Source: an uncultured Eubacteriales bacterium (GTDB lineage: Bacteria; Bacillota; Clostridia; Christensenellales; CAG-917). Taken from it: a stretch of 24,529 nucleotides of DNA. This document shows, one piece after another, positions 6,761 through 14,713 of the stretch; the stretch's first letter is position 1; the number at the start of each line of letters is the position of its first letter. The position numbers and the translations under genes are program-made. Under the pieces are notes generated by a model. It saw nothing but the letters and a program-made list of their open reading frames with translations. It made no database searches and was not told where the DNA came from. The stretch lies in the NCBI GenBank assembly GCA_900547975.1, contig URIX01000025.1:1-24529 (forward strand). The letters are read 5' to 3'.

Positions 6761-8068
6761 ATGAAAATAGTATTTATCGGCGCAGGTATGGCGTCACTCG
6801 TGGCAAGCGAAAGGCTTGCAAGAGCAGGCTTCGACGTGAGCGTATACGAAAAGGATTCATACGACAACTTGTCCTACGACTGGCACGACGACGTAAACCG
6901 CGACGCGTTCGATATGTTCAATCTTACGTTGCCGAAAGAGGGAACTTATTTCCCAAAGCGCAACTGGACGTTCGTTCCGCCGGCAGAGCGCATAGAGGTG
7001 AGTTTGCACATTCCCGAAAAGGAACTCGACTGGTCGACAGAAAGGCGCATCCTCGCTCAGCAATACGTCGACAGAGCAAAGGACGTCGTTGACTTCCGGT
7101 TTTCTTCGCCTGTTGAAAGCCTCATCGTAGAGAACGGCAAGGTTAAGGGCGTTACGGTTGGCGGCGAAAAGGTGTACGCCGACCTCGTCGTTGACAATTC
7201 GGGCGCGATGTCGCCGTTCAGAGGTCAACTCCCCAAAGCCGCGCACGTCACGGCAAATCCGCAAAAAAACGAGATTTTCGTTGCGTATCGCGCGTTCCAC
7301 AAGAAAGCGGACGGCGTAAAAGACCCCGAAAACACCAACAAAGCGTATCTCAAACATCTCGGTGAAGAAGGAATAAGTTGGAGTATAATCGACCCTGCAG
7401 GCACTGTAAACGTGCTTATCGGCAGAGCGGGCGAGTTGTCAAAGGAAACGCTTGACAGAGCGTACAAGGCTCTCAAAGCGTCAAATCCCATAATAAGCGA
7501 CGAAGTCGTGCGTGGCGGTCGCACTTGCATTATCCCAATCAGATATCCGCTCACGAGAATGGTTGCCGACGGCTATGCCGCAATCGGCGACGCGGCGTTT
7601 ATGACCATTCCTATGATTGGAAGCGGCATAGAAAATTCGATGAAAGCGGCTTGCTTACTCGCAGACGTAATCATAAAATCCGACTCGGTCAAGAAAGAGG
7701 ATTTGTGGAAATACGAAGTCGAGTACTTTAAGCTTCACGGCGCGAATCACGTCGGCATCGACATTCTCAAACGCTGGCTTTTGGGTGCAAAACCCGCCGA
7801 CCTCGACTGGTTGTTTGAAAAAGGCGTTGTCGACGACAGCAATATGGCGGCAGGCGCAACGGGCAAACTTATCGTGCTTTCGCCAAAAGACCTCGTCGTC
7901 AAAGTTGCGAGGGGGTGGACGAGGCTTCCGCTTCTTCTTGCAATGAACAATATGCTTATGCGCTCGAAGAAAGCGGCAAAAATCGCAAAGAGAATCCCTA
8001 AAACCTACGACGAAGCAAAAATCTCGAAGTGGGAAAGCAAAATCGAGAAACTCGTGTATCACAAGTGA
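6761..8068 (+). CDS. FAD-dependent oxidoreductase, geranylgeranyl reductase-like superfamily
   Basis: This is a flavoprotein of the p-hydroxybenzoate hydroxylase/geranylgeranyl reductase fold. Residues 1-32 are a dinucleotide-binding motif, GAGMASLVASERLARAGFDV followed by SVYEK. The middle has DLVVDNSGAMSPFRGQLP, and the second FAD motif is GYAAIGDAAFMTIPMIGSGI with a following helix. It is 435 residues long, the usual size. Good SD GAGGGAG lies just before the ATG. Related enzymes reduce isoprenoid double bonds or hydroxylate or dehydrogenate hydrophobic substrates; the sequence does not show which applies. The C-terminal part (from about residue 330) has no motif that I recognise. It shares its transcript with the MarR gene upstream and ends at a bidirectional terminator. 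Confidence 0.8.
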   Translation: MKIVFIGAGMASLVASERLARAGFDVSVYEKDSYDNLSYDWHDDVNRDAFDMFNLTLPKEGTYFPKRNWTFVPPAERIEVSLHIPEKELDWSTERRILAQQYVDRAKDVVDFRFSSPVESLIVENGKVKGVTVGGEKVYADLVVDNSGAMSPFRGQLPKAAHVTANPQKNEIFVAYRAFHKKADGVKDPENTNKAYLKHLGEEGISWSIIDPAGTVNVLIGRAGELSKETLDRAYKALKASNPIISDEVVRGGRTCIIPIRYPLTRMVADGYAAIGDAAFMTIPMIGSGIENSMKAACLLADVIIKSDSVKKEDLWKYEVEYFKLHGANHVGIDILKRWLLGAKPADLDWLFEKGVVDDSNMAAGATGKLIVLSPKDLVVKVARGWTRLPLLLAMNNMLMRSKKAAKIAKRIPKTYDEAKISKWESKIEKLVYHK

Positions 8069-8115
8069 GTAAAAAATATGAAGCGCAAAAATCAACGGCG
8101 CAAAATTCAATGAAA

Positions 8116-8159
8116 AAATAATAATGGCGATTTGAAGATTCAGATCGCCATTATTTTAT
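8116..8159. terminator. Bidirectional terminator between convergent genes
   Basis: AATAATGGCGAT (8120-8131) and ATCGCCATTATT (8144-8155) make a perfect 12-bp stem with a 12-nt loop. A-rich sequence precedes it and T-rich sequence follows, so it can end transcription from both the FAD oxidoreductase gene and the sulfatase gene. Confidence 0.85.
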
Positions 8160-8171
8160 ACAATTATTTAG

Positions 8172-10340
8172 TTATTTGATTATTCCTCGTCTGTTGGTTT
8201 TCATTTCCTTGCGGAAGGCTTTGAGCTCGGAAAGCAACGTGGAGGCGATTTCGGGATAGGTCTTCGACAGACTGTATCCTTCGGCGGGGTCGGTGTCGAG
8301 ATTGAACAGATAGTTCTTGTACACTTGGTCGATGAACGCCGAGTTTTCGGTGCGCACGCTGTCGTAGTACTTGAAGTCGTAGGTCGTCCCGTCAAGTTCC
8401 ACCGCCATTTGCACTGCTTGACATTTGCCCTTTTTCAGATAGAAAAGTTTGTCGTGTACGCGCGTGGACGAGGGGACGGTGCAGTTCCAAAGCGACGTAA
8501 GGTCAACGCCGTCGATGATTCTGTCGGAGGGGAGATACACGCTTCCGTCAGCGTTCGTTATGCCGCAGTAACTCAAAATGGTGTTGAACAAGTCAAAGTT
8601 CATACTGCTTGCGTCGATATGCTTTGTCGTTGCGCTCGTTGCCGCGCCGGATTTAACCTTGCTTGCAACGTTATCTTGCGAGGTGCGTACGGAGTTGTTT
8701 TCCCATTGATAATAGTTGTAGGTTTCGGTTGCGATTGCATCGCCGCTACCTACGCCGCCGTTGGGGTAACTGACGAGGATAGGCACTTTCATACCACCCT
8801 CGAAGGTGGTGTTCTTTCTGCCTCTCATATCGCCGGTGACGCCCTCGCGACCGGGGCCGTTGTCCGACGTGAATACGACGAGGGTGTTGTCGTAAAGCGA
8901 GCCGCTTCCGCTTGGGTCCGGCGTGTCTTTGAGATAGTTGAGAATGTCGCCGAGATACTTGTCGAATTCCTCTATGCACTGGACGTAGGTGTCGTCGCTC
9001 GTGTTGCCTTTGCCGCTTCCGGTGTTGTCCGAGTAGATGGGGAAGTGCGGCCACGGTGTAGTGTAGTAGGCGAGGAATTTCTCGTCGTTTTCAACCGACG
9101 AGGATATGAAGTTGAGCATTTGCGCGGTGAGCAATCTCGTCGATTCGGATTGGTCAAGGTTTTCCTTGTGCGTGCGCACTTCCTTTGAATGGAAGTTGCC
9201 GTCCGCGTCCACGTAGTCCTCGACCCAGTTGTACGGGGTCATATCGTTGACGTAATAACTGCCGTAGAAGTAATCGAAGCCTTGGTTTGTGGGGAGGTAC
9301 TCGCCGTAGTCGCCGAGATTCCACTTGCCTATGCAACCCGTGTTGTAGCCTGCCGCTTGCAACACTTCCGCAAACGTGATTTCGTCGCCCAAAATTCCGT
9401 CGACGTTGTTGAGGAACTGATAGGGATTGAGGAAGTGCGTTGGCGACCACGGATTGGATTGAATGTCGCTTGGGAACACCACGTTGTCCAAATATCCGCG
9501 CGAGGAATATCTGCCCGTGAGTATCGAAAAGCGCGAGGGCGAGCATACGGGGGACGCCGAATAGAAGTTGTCCATCATAATTCCGCCGTCCGCAATCGAG
9601 TCGATGTTGGGGGTGTTTATCGTGGCGTTTACGGAATCGGTCACTGTTCCGCCTGCGCCGTTAACTTTCGAGGCAAGATAACTGTACGCCGAGATGTCGC
9701 TGTACGCCATATCGTCCATAAGAATGACGAGGACATTGGGTTTGTTTTGCGTGTTGTACTTGTTTTTTACGCTCGCAAGATAGTCGTCGTGTCCCGCTTG
9801 CAGACTCTCTGCGGTGGGGCGGCAGCGCAAGTTCATAAAGAAAACGTACACGATTGCCGTGCCGACCATAAGGAACGCGCACACTGCGCAAGTCACTTTC
9901 AACGCCGCTTTTTTTGCGATAAACTTGTCGGCAAGATATACGAAAGTTGCAAGAAGCACGGGGAAAAGCACGATAACGAAATTGTACCAAAGGTTTTTTC
10001 CGAAACTTTCCGCACCCCATATGAGGAAAAACACGAACAGTCCGCAAATGCAAACCATATAGGAAATCCACATATAGAGTCCGACGTTGCTTTTTGTGAG
10101 CATACGCGAAAAAATGAATACGCCCGCAACGATTGCGAGTATGTCGGCGACGAGGGGCAGGAAGTTGTAACCCGTGCACCACATAACCAGCATAAACGCC
10201 GAGCAAAGCGCAAGATACACGATGTCGAAAATGCGTTTCGACTTGTCGATATGCACAAACTTTTTGCCGTCTACGCTTTCGACGTTTTCGGCAGTTTGCG
10301 CCTCGTCGTTTTGAACTTGGGTTTCGTCAAATTCGTTCAT
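8172..10340 (-). CDS. Membrane-anchored Cys-type sulfatase
   Basis: Type I sulfatases hydrolyse sulfate esters using a formylglycine made from Cys or Ser. The 722-residue protein starts at ATG 10340, nine bases inside a GTG-led frame, with SD AGGTGG. Residues 1-35 are acidic and cytoplasmic. Five membrane helices follow (about 38-55, 61-78, 87-108, 118-137, 149-169), and the catalytic domain faces out from about residue 200. Seen: metal-binding DD (209-210), the formylglycine motif CSPSRFSILTGR (Cys266), PHFP (His431), SDNGP (Asp492-Asn493) and GRKNTTFEGG (active-site Lys). The second signature reads GKWNL rather than GKWH: the active-site His is Asn340. No maturase lies nearby; an FGE or anSME must be elsewhere. 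A multi-helix N-terminal anchor resembles LTA-synthase layout, but the CxPxR motif argues for a sulfatase. Host glycan or mucin sulfate is a possible substrate (inference). Confidence 0.85.
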   Translation of the reverse strand: MNEFDETQVQNDEAQTAENVESVDGKKFVHIDKSKRIFDIVYLALCSAFMLVMWCTGYNFLPLVADILAIVAGVFIFSRMLTKSNVGLYMWISYMVCICGLFVFFLIWGAESFGKNLWYNFVIVLFPVLLATFVYLADKFIAKKAALKVTCAVCAFLMVGTAIVYVFFMNLRCRPTAESLQAGHDDYLASVKNKYNTQNKPNVLVILMDDMAYSDISAYSYLASKVNGAGGTVTDSVNATINTPNIDSIADGGIMMDNFYSASPVCSPSRFSILTGRYSSRGYLDNVVFPSDIQSNPWSPTHFLNPYQFLNNVDGILGDEITFAEVLQAAGYNTGCIGKWNLGDYGEYLPTNQGFDYFYGSYYVNDMTPYNWVEDYVDADGNFHSKEVRTHKENLDQSESTRLLTAQMLNFISSSVENDEKFLAYYTTPWPHFPIYSDNTGSGKGNTSDDTYVQCIEEFDKYLGDILNYLKDTPDPSGSGSLYDNTLVVFTSDNGPGREGVTGDMRGRKNTTFEGGMKVPILVSYPNGGVGSGDAIATETYNYYQWENNSVRTSQDNVASKVKSGAATSATTKHIDASSMNFDLFNTILSYCGITNADGSVYLPSDRIIDGVDLTSLWNCTVPSSTRVHDKLFYLKKGKCQAVQMAVELDGTTYDFKYYDSVRTENSAFIDQVYKNYLFNLDTDPAEGYSLSKTYPEIASTLLSELKAFRKEMKTNRRGIIK

Positions 10341-10370
10341 AATATCCACCTATTAATGTAATACACATTT

Positions 10371-10399
10371 AATTTAACACAAAATGTAGAATAAAACAA
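10371..10399 (-). promoter_or_regulatory. Possible sulfatase promoter
   Basis: On the minus strand: TTGTTT (10399-10394), a 17-nt spacer, and TAAATT (10376-10371) preceded by TGT, an extended -10. The match is moderate. The SD and ATG of the sulfatase follow about 30 nt later. Confidence 0.4.
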
Positions 10400-10443
10400 G
10401 GAAGAAAGCGAGAGAAGGGGATTTTAATTTTCTATATCGTTTA

Positions 10444-10731
10444 TTTTTGTTGAAAAAGCCGTAAAACAGATTAAGAGCAAGGAAACACCCCTCTGATAGC
10501 AACCTAATTTACAATTTGCCAATACTTTGTTTTTGTTGAAGAAAGCGTAAAACAGATGAAGAACAAGAAAGAGTTACTTTCAATTTGCTACTCAAATCTT
10601 GTTTCTGTTGAAAAAGGTGTAAAACAGATGAAGAACAAGGAAAAACCCCTCTGATAGCAACCTAATTTACAATTTGCCAATACTTTGTTTTTGTTGAAGA
10701 AAGCGTAAAACAGATGAAGAACAAGAAAGAG
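10444..10731 (+). repeat. Tandem 158-nt repeat built from four copies of a short core
   Basis: The core, in consensus TTTTTGTTGAAGAAAGCG then TAAAACAGATGAAGAACAAG, starts at 10444, 10530, 10602 and 10688. Bases 10487-10573 and 10645-10731 are identical by eye over 87 nt and lie exactly 158 nt apart; the parts before them differ at a few sites. This is therefore a two-copy tandem duplication, each copy holding two cores 86 nt apart. Short reading frames in it repeat with the DNA and look non-coding. Each core would encode LLKKA-stop, mimicking the 3' end of trkH. Confidence 0.85.
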
Positions 10732-10821
10732 CCTCGCAAGCAGACAGGAGCGTACTTTGTCGTACGTGACTGTTTGCGTGCGAGGCTCTGCCGCAGTTAT
10801 TCGCTGTTTTACGCTTTCTTC
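10696..10821 (-). terminator. Large inverted repeat and likely trkH terminator
   Basis: GAAGAAAGCGTAAAACAG (10696-10713) recurs inverted at 10804-10821, overlapping the trkH stop codon. Inside it AGAGCCTCGCA (10728-10738) pairs with TGCGAGGCTCT (10779-10789), and pairing continues with a few mismatches to a small loop near 10757. On the minus strand TTTCTTGTTCTT follows the inner stem, as expected for an intrinsic terminator of trkH. The outer arms make it far larger than a normal terminator. Confidence 0.7.
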
Positions 10822-12284
10822 CAAGATTTAAAGTTGAAGAGAAGTAGAATAGGTAAAATTTCCAATCTACCGAGCAACATATCGAAGCAAAGCACCAGTT
10901 TTGCAAATATCGTGTAGCCCGCGTAATTGCCCGTCGGGCCTACCGCGCCGCTTCCCGGTCCAACGTTGTTGAAGCAGGAAATGACCGCGGATACGTTGGT
11001 TTCAAACGCGTCGAACGCACCGAAATCGTTGTTGCCGACGGATATGAGAAGCACCGACACAAACATAACGAACATATAGATTATGAAGAAACTCTTGACG
11101 TTGCGCCTCGTTGTTTCGTCAATGGGCGTTCCGTCCATTTTTGCCGTGTAAACCGAGCGGGGTGAGAGCGTCTTTTTGACATTGATAATCGACGATTTGC
11201 TGAGAATAACGATACGCGACACTTTAAGTCCGCCCGCAGTCGAGCCTGCGCAGCCGCCTATGCACATAACCGCAAACAGCACGATACGCGAGAACACGGG
11301 CCACTTGGTATAATCCGCCGTGCCGAATCCCGATGTACTCATAAGCGACGATACGTTGAAAGCGGCGTCTTTGAGGGCAGTGCCGAAACTCGTGTAGGTT
11401 TTCGAAGCCATAAGATTTGCGACAATCAACGCAACTGCCGCAGCGAATATCGTAAAGAACCAAATGAGTTCCTCGTTTCGTATAGCCTTGACGAACTGAC
11501 CTATCAAAATGAGATAATAGACGGTGAAGTTGACGGAAAACAGAAGCATAAAGATTGTGAGAGTCACTTCGATTCCGACCGAATTGTAGTGCGCAATGCT
11601 TGCCGCTTTTACGCTGAATCCGCCCGTAGAAGCCGTCGAAAACGCGTGGCAGAAACTGTCGAAAACGGGCATTTTGAGCGCGCAGAGTATGCCGACCAAA
11701 ATGAAGGTCATCACGATGTAAATTGCGTACAAAATTAGGGACGTAAAGCGCAATTTGCTCACGATTTTGCCGAATTGCGGCCCCGGGATTTCCGCTTTTG
11801 CCAGAGCAGTGGACATCTTGTCGTTTTTTGGAATGAAAACTATCACGAAAACGAGTACGCCCATACCGCCGACGAACTGCGTGAGCGAACGCCAGAAAAG
11901 CAAGGATTTCGGCAACGCTTCGACGTTTTGCAATATGCTTGCGCCTGTTGTGGTGTAACCCGATACGGTTTCAAAAAGCGCGTCGATATAGTTGGGAATA
12001 TATCCGGATACGCGGAAAGGAATCGCACTCACGAGCGCGATGAAAATCCAAAACAGAGCGCACATAGCAAAGCCGCTCGTCGAGCGCATATCGCGTTTGT
12101 CCTTTGGCGGTCTTACGAGAATACCGACTACGCCGAGCAACAGACATACGCCGATTGCGATGCCGAAGCCGAGAATTGTCGTATCTTCGCCGTATCCTAT
12201 CGCCATAAAGAGCGGAATGGACATCAACGCGCCTATTATTACGGCGATTTCGCCGAGAACGAATGCAAGCAAACGTAAATTCAT
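10809..12284 (-). CDS. trkH: Trk potassium uptake system, membrane subunit TrkH
   Basis: TrkH is the ion-conducting subunit of the Trk/Ktr K+ uptake system in the cytoplasmic membrane. The 491-residue protein contains four pore-loop filter segments: SGYTTTGAS, STASTGGFS, SLMSTSGFGT and CFNNVGPGSG. Each has the conserved Gly that coordinates K+, and there are 10 or more hydrophobic helices. The length is typical and the protein looks complete (ends FKSWKKA). Its ATG lies five bases after the trkA stop with no strong SD, so it is probably translated by coupling with trkA. Its stop codon sits inside an inverted repeat related to the downstream repeat block. Confidence 0.94.
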   Translation of the reverse strand: MNLRLLAFVLGEIAVIIGALMSIPLFMAIGYGEDTTILGFGIAIGVCLLLGVVGILVRPPKDKRDMRSTSGFAMCALFWIFIALVSAIPFRVSGYIPNYIDALFETVSGYTTTGASILQNVEALPKSLLFWRSLTQFVGGMGVLVFVIVFIPKNDKMSTALAKAEIPGPQFGKIVSKLRFTSLILYAIYIVMTFILVGILCALKMPVFDSFCHAFSTASTGGFSVKAASIAHYNSVGIEVTLTIFMLLFSVNFTVYYLILIGQFVKAIRNEELIWFFTIFAAAVALIVANLMASKTYTSFGTALKDAAFNVSSLMSTSGFGTADYTKWPVFSRIVLFAVMCIGGCAGSTAGGLKVSRIVILSKSSIINVKKTLSPRSVYTAKMDGTPIDETTRRNVKSFFIIYMFVMFVSVLLISVGNNDFGAFDAFETNVSAVISCFNNVGPGSGAVGPTGNYAGYTIFAKLVLCFDMLLGRLEILPILLLFNFKSWKKA

Positions 12285-12289
12285 AAGCC

Positions 12290-13642
12290 TCAGTTGTCGA
12301 GAATATCTCTCAAATCGTCAAGACCTTCTTCGAGCGTGACGATTATGACGCTATCGCCTTCTTTGATAACGTCCTGACCCGACGGGGTGATAAGCACGCC
12401 TTTGCGGATTATGCCCGCAACGAGCAAATGCTTTTTGAGATTGAGTTTTTGGAGGGGAATGTCGAACATTTTGAAGTTTGCCTTCGCCTCGAATTCAAGA
12501 ATTTCGGTCGAGTCGTCAATGATGTGGAACATACGTTTGACGGTGCTTCCCGACTTGTTGCTCAAAAGACGCACGAATCGTATGATGTGGTCGGCAGTCG
12601 AGTTTTTTGTGGAAACCGCGCTGTAAATGCCGCTCTTTTGAAGCATATCGTAGTAGCCGAGTTGGTCGATTTTGGTGATGACTTTCGGCACGTTTTGCGA
12701 GGCGGCAAACATACTCATAATGATGTTTTGCTCGTCTATATTGCCAAGCGCGACGAAAGCGTCGGTCGTTGAGATGTTTTCTTCAAACAGCAATTCCTGA
12801 TCCGTGCCGTCGCCCCAAATGACGTTGATTTTCTTGAAATCCTGCGAGAACAATTCGGCTTTTTGCTTGTTTTTTTCGATGAGTTTCGAGTGTATGCCGA
12901 GTTTGTCGAGTTCTTGGCAAAGGTAGTACGCCGTCGTAGAACCGCCGACAATAATCACGTCTTTGGATTGCTTGTTCCAGCCCAGTTGCTTAAAGAAAAG
13001 GGAAATGTCTTTCGCCGTTGCGGTGAGAAAAAGTCTGTCCTCTGCCTGAATTACGAAATCGCCGCCCGGGATGATGGCTTTGCCGTTTCTTTGCGCGGCG
13101 CAAATGAGGACTTTCGCCTTGTATTTGCTGCCGAGATTTTTGAGTTCGAGCCCCACGAGGTCGGAATCGCCGCTCACTCGGAATTCCACGAGTTCAACCT
13201 TACCGTTTGAAAATTCGTTGACTTTTATTGCGGAAGGGAAGCGAAGCATACGGCTTATTTCGAGCGCGGCTTCGTATTGCGGATTGACCAAAAGGCTTAT
13301 GCCGAGGTCGTTTTCGTTGCCGAACAATTCGAGATATTCGGGCTTGGAAACGCGCGCGATAGTCTTTTTCGCGCCCAATCTTTTTGCGATGATACAGCAA
13401 AGGATATTCAATTCGTCGTGGTTTGTCGCGCCTATGAAAAGTTCCGCATACGCAACGTTTGCTTCTTTGAGCACGTCTGCACTCGCGCTGTTGCCGATAA
13501 CGCCCTTGACGTCAAACTGATTGACGGCTTTTTCCACTTTGTCGCCGTTGAGGTCCACCACGACGACGTTGTGCCCTTCGTCCGCAAGTTCTTGCATCAA
13601 GGTGGTCCCGACTGCGCCCAAACCGCTGATAATAATGTCCAT
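12290..13642 (-). CDS. trkA: Trk potassium uptake system, nucleotide-binding subunit TrkA
   Basis: TrkA is the cytoplasmic gating ring of Trk, binding NAD(H) or ATP/ADP through RCK domains. The protein (450 residues) has two tandem RCK units. The first Rossmann fold begins IIISGLGAVGTTLMQELADE with the acidic strand end VVVVDLNGDK. The second begins DVIIVGGSTTAYYLCQELDK with KLIEKNK, a less perfect GxGxxG, as usual in the second half. Each is followed by a TrkA_C domain (about residues 140-220 and 370-450). SD GAGGA precedes the ATG at 13642. It is first in a two-gene operon with trkH, driven from the promoter at 13673-13701. Confidence 0.94.
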   Translation of the reverse strand: MDIIISGLGAVGTTLMQELADEGHNVVVVDLNGDKVEKAVNQFDVKGVIGNSASADVLKEANVAYAELFIGATNHDELNILCCIIAKRLGAKKTIARVSKPEYLELFGNENDLGISLLVNPQYEAALEISRMLRFPSAIKVNEFSNGKVELVEFRVSGDSDLVGLELKNLGSKYKAKVLICAAQRNGKAIIPGGDFVIQAEDRLFLTATAKDISLFFKQLGWNKQSKDVIIVGGSTTAYYLCQELDKLGIHSKLIEKNKQKAELFSQDFKKINVIWGDGTDQELLFEENISTTDAFVALGNIDEQNIIMSMFAASQNVPKVITKIDQLGYYDMLQKSGIYSAVSTKNSTADHIIRFVRLLSNKSGSTVKRMFHIIDDSTEILEFEAKANFKMFDIPLQKLNLKKHLLVAGIIRKGVLITPSGQDVIKEGDSVIIVTLEEGLDDLRDILDN

Positions 13643-13672
13643 CAGATTCCTCTTGTTTTGAGAATTATAATG

Positions 13673-13701
13673 ATTATATCACTAATAAATGATAATAACA
13701 A
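13673..13701 (-). promoter_or_regulatory. trkAH promoter
   Basis: On the minus strand: TTGTTA (13701-13696), a 17-nt spacer and TATAAT (13678-13673). A second TATAAT copy at 13669-13664 lacks a good -35. The predicted start is near 13666, so the leader is about 24 nt. Confidence 0.65.
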
Positions 13702-13735
13702 CTATAAAATGCAAACTCGCCTACTGCGCAAGCAA

Positions 13736-13765
13736 AACAAAATCCGACGATTGCTCGTCGGATTT
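13736..13765 (-). terminator. Terminator of the DUF5058 operon
   Basis: AAATCCGACGA (13740-13750) and TCGTCGGATTT (13755-13765) form an 11-bp stem with a four-base loop. On the minus strand TGTTTTGC follows the stem directly, so with the stem's own final T bases the RNA has a U-rich tail. Confidence 0.75.
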
Positions 13766-13783
13766 CATACAAGTTTTTGATTA

Positions 13784-14701
13784 TCAGTCAACCGATTGCG
13801 TATCTTCGGCAATTTGTTCGGCTTCTTTTTCCGCTTCTTCGATGGCGTTTTCCTCGCTTGCGACTTCCGCTTTTTCAGATTCTGCGGTTTCGTCTGCGGT
13901 TTCGTCTGTTGTTTCGTCTGTCGTTACGTTTTCGCCGTTTTGTTCGAGTTCGACGTCGGACACGGCGATTTGCTCTAAGTGTTCTTGTTCCTCTTTGAGT
14001 TTTGCTTTCTTCTTTTCACGCACCACTTGAAGCACGCCGAAGATTGCGCAGAGCGCGATACCCACGAACAAGTATGCAGAGCCTACGCCGAGCGACGGTG
14101 CGGCAAATCCCAAAATGAGAGAGAACGCAACGATGATGACGAGCGGGAACACCGCAAGTTTGATGTTTTTGACGACGTATTTTCCGCCGAGCGAACCGAA
14201 AAGCGCGTATACGACGCAAGTGAACGCAGGCGTAATCCACGGCGTGTTTTTGATTGCCGTTTCGACGTTGCTGACAGCGAGTATTAGCACAAAAATCGCG
14301 ATAATCACGGTCGTGACGAGGGTGCTCGTCGCAACCGAGAGGGTGGACACGACTTCGTTTTCTTCCGTGCCGAGTTTAGTGCCGCAAATCTCTTGCGCTT
14401 TGACCACGCAGGGAATTTTGAGGTTTGAAAGGTTGCCCGTGATGAACGCGAGATACGCGCTGTTTATTCCGAGCATAGGCGAGTAGATAATCGGCTCGAA
14501 AATGCCCGAAAGGAAGTTGATGATAAACGGAATGAGAACGGCGGACGTACCCATAACCGTCATATCCGGTTTTACGTCGTAGTATAGGCAAATCGTGGTG
14601 GGGACGGCAAAGAAAATAACCAGTGCCAACGCCAACCAGATTTTGCCGATGATGTGCGATTTGAGGTTGTAATCCATTGTGACTTTAACTTTGTTAGACA
14701 T
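13784..14701 (-). CDS. Multi-pass membrane protein with acidic tail, partner of the DUF5058 protein
   Basis: I do not recognise the family. Of 305 residues, about 1-235 are hydrophobic with roughly seven or eight membrane helices. Noticeable loops are LSGIFEPIIYSPMLGINSAYLAFITGN and the Gly-rich FGSLGGKYVVKNIK. A Lys-rich stretch (REKKKAKLKEE) then leads to a cytoplasmic acidic tail of about 65 residues containing the low-complexity run TTDETTDETADETAES. The SD GGGGGTG precedes the ATG, which lies 12 nt after the stop of the DUF5058 gene. Tight spacing and a shared terminator suggest that the two products form one membrane complex, possibly a transporter (inference). Confidence 0.7.
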   Translation of the reverse strand: MSNKVKVTMDYNLKSHIIGKIWLALALVIFFAVPTTICLYYDVKPDMTVMGTSAVLIPFIINFLSGIFEPIIYSPMLGINSAYLAFITGNLSNLKIPCVVKAQEICGTKLGTEENEVVSTLSVATSTLVTTVIIAIFVLILAVSNVETAIKNTPWITPAFTCVVYALFGSLGGKYVVKNIKLAVFPLVIIVAFSLILGFAAPSLGVGSAYLFVGIALCAIFGVLQVVREKKKAKLKEEQEHLEQIAVSDVELEQNGENVTTDETTDETADETAESEKAEVASEENAIEEAEKEAEQIAEDTQSVD

Positions 14702-14713
14702 AATCGCACCCCC

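Noticed and set aside
9189..10361. 390-residue open frame on the plus strand
   Set aside because: Antisense to the sulfatase gene, with no SD, and its composition is that of a reverse-complement shadow.
10444..10731. CRISPR array
   Set aside because: Only four cores, uneven intervals (86 and 72 nt), and the intervals themselves are duplicated rather than unique. No cas gene is present.
10588..10906. Short open frames inside the repeat block
   Set aside because: They repeat with the DNA repeats and the inverted trkH end, and show no SD-led start or protein family.
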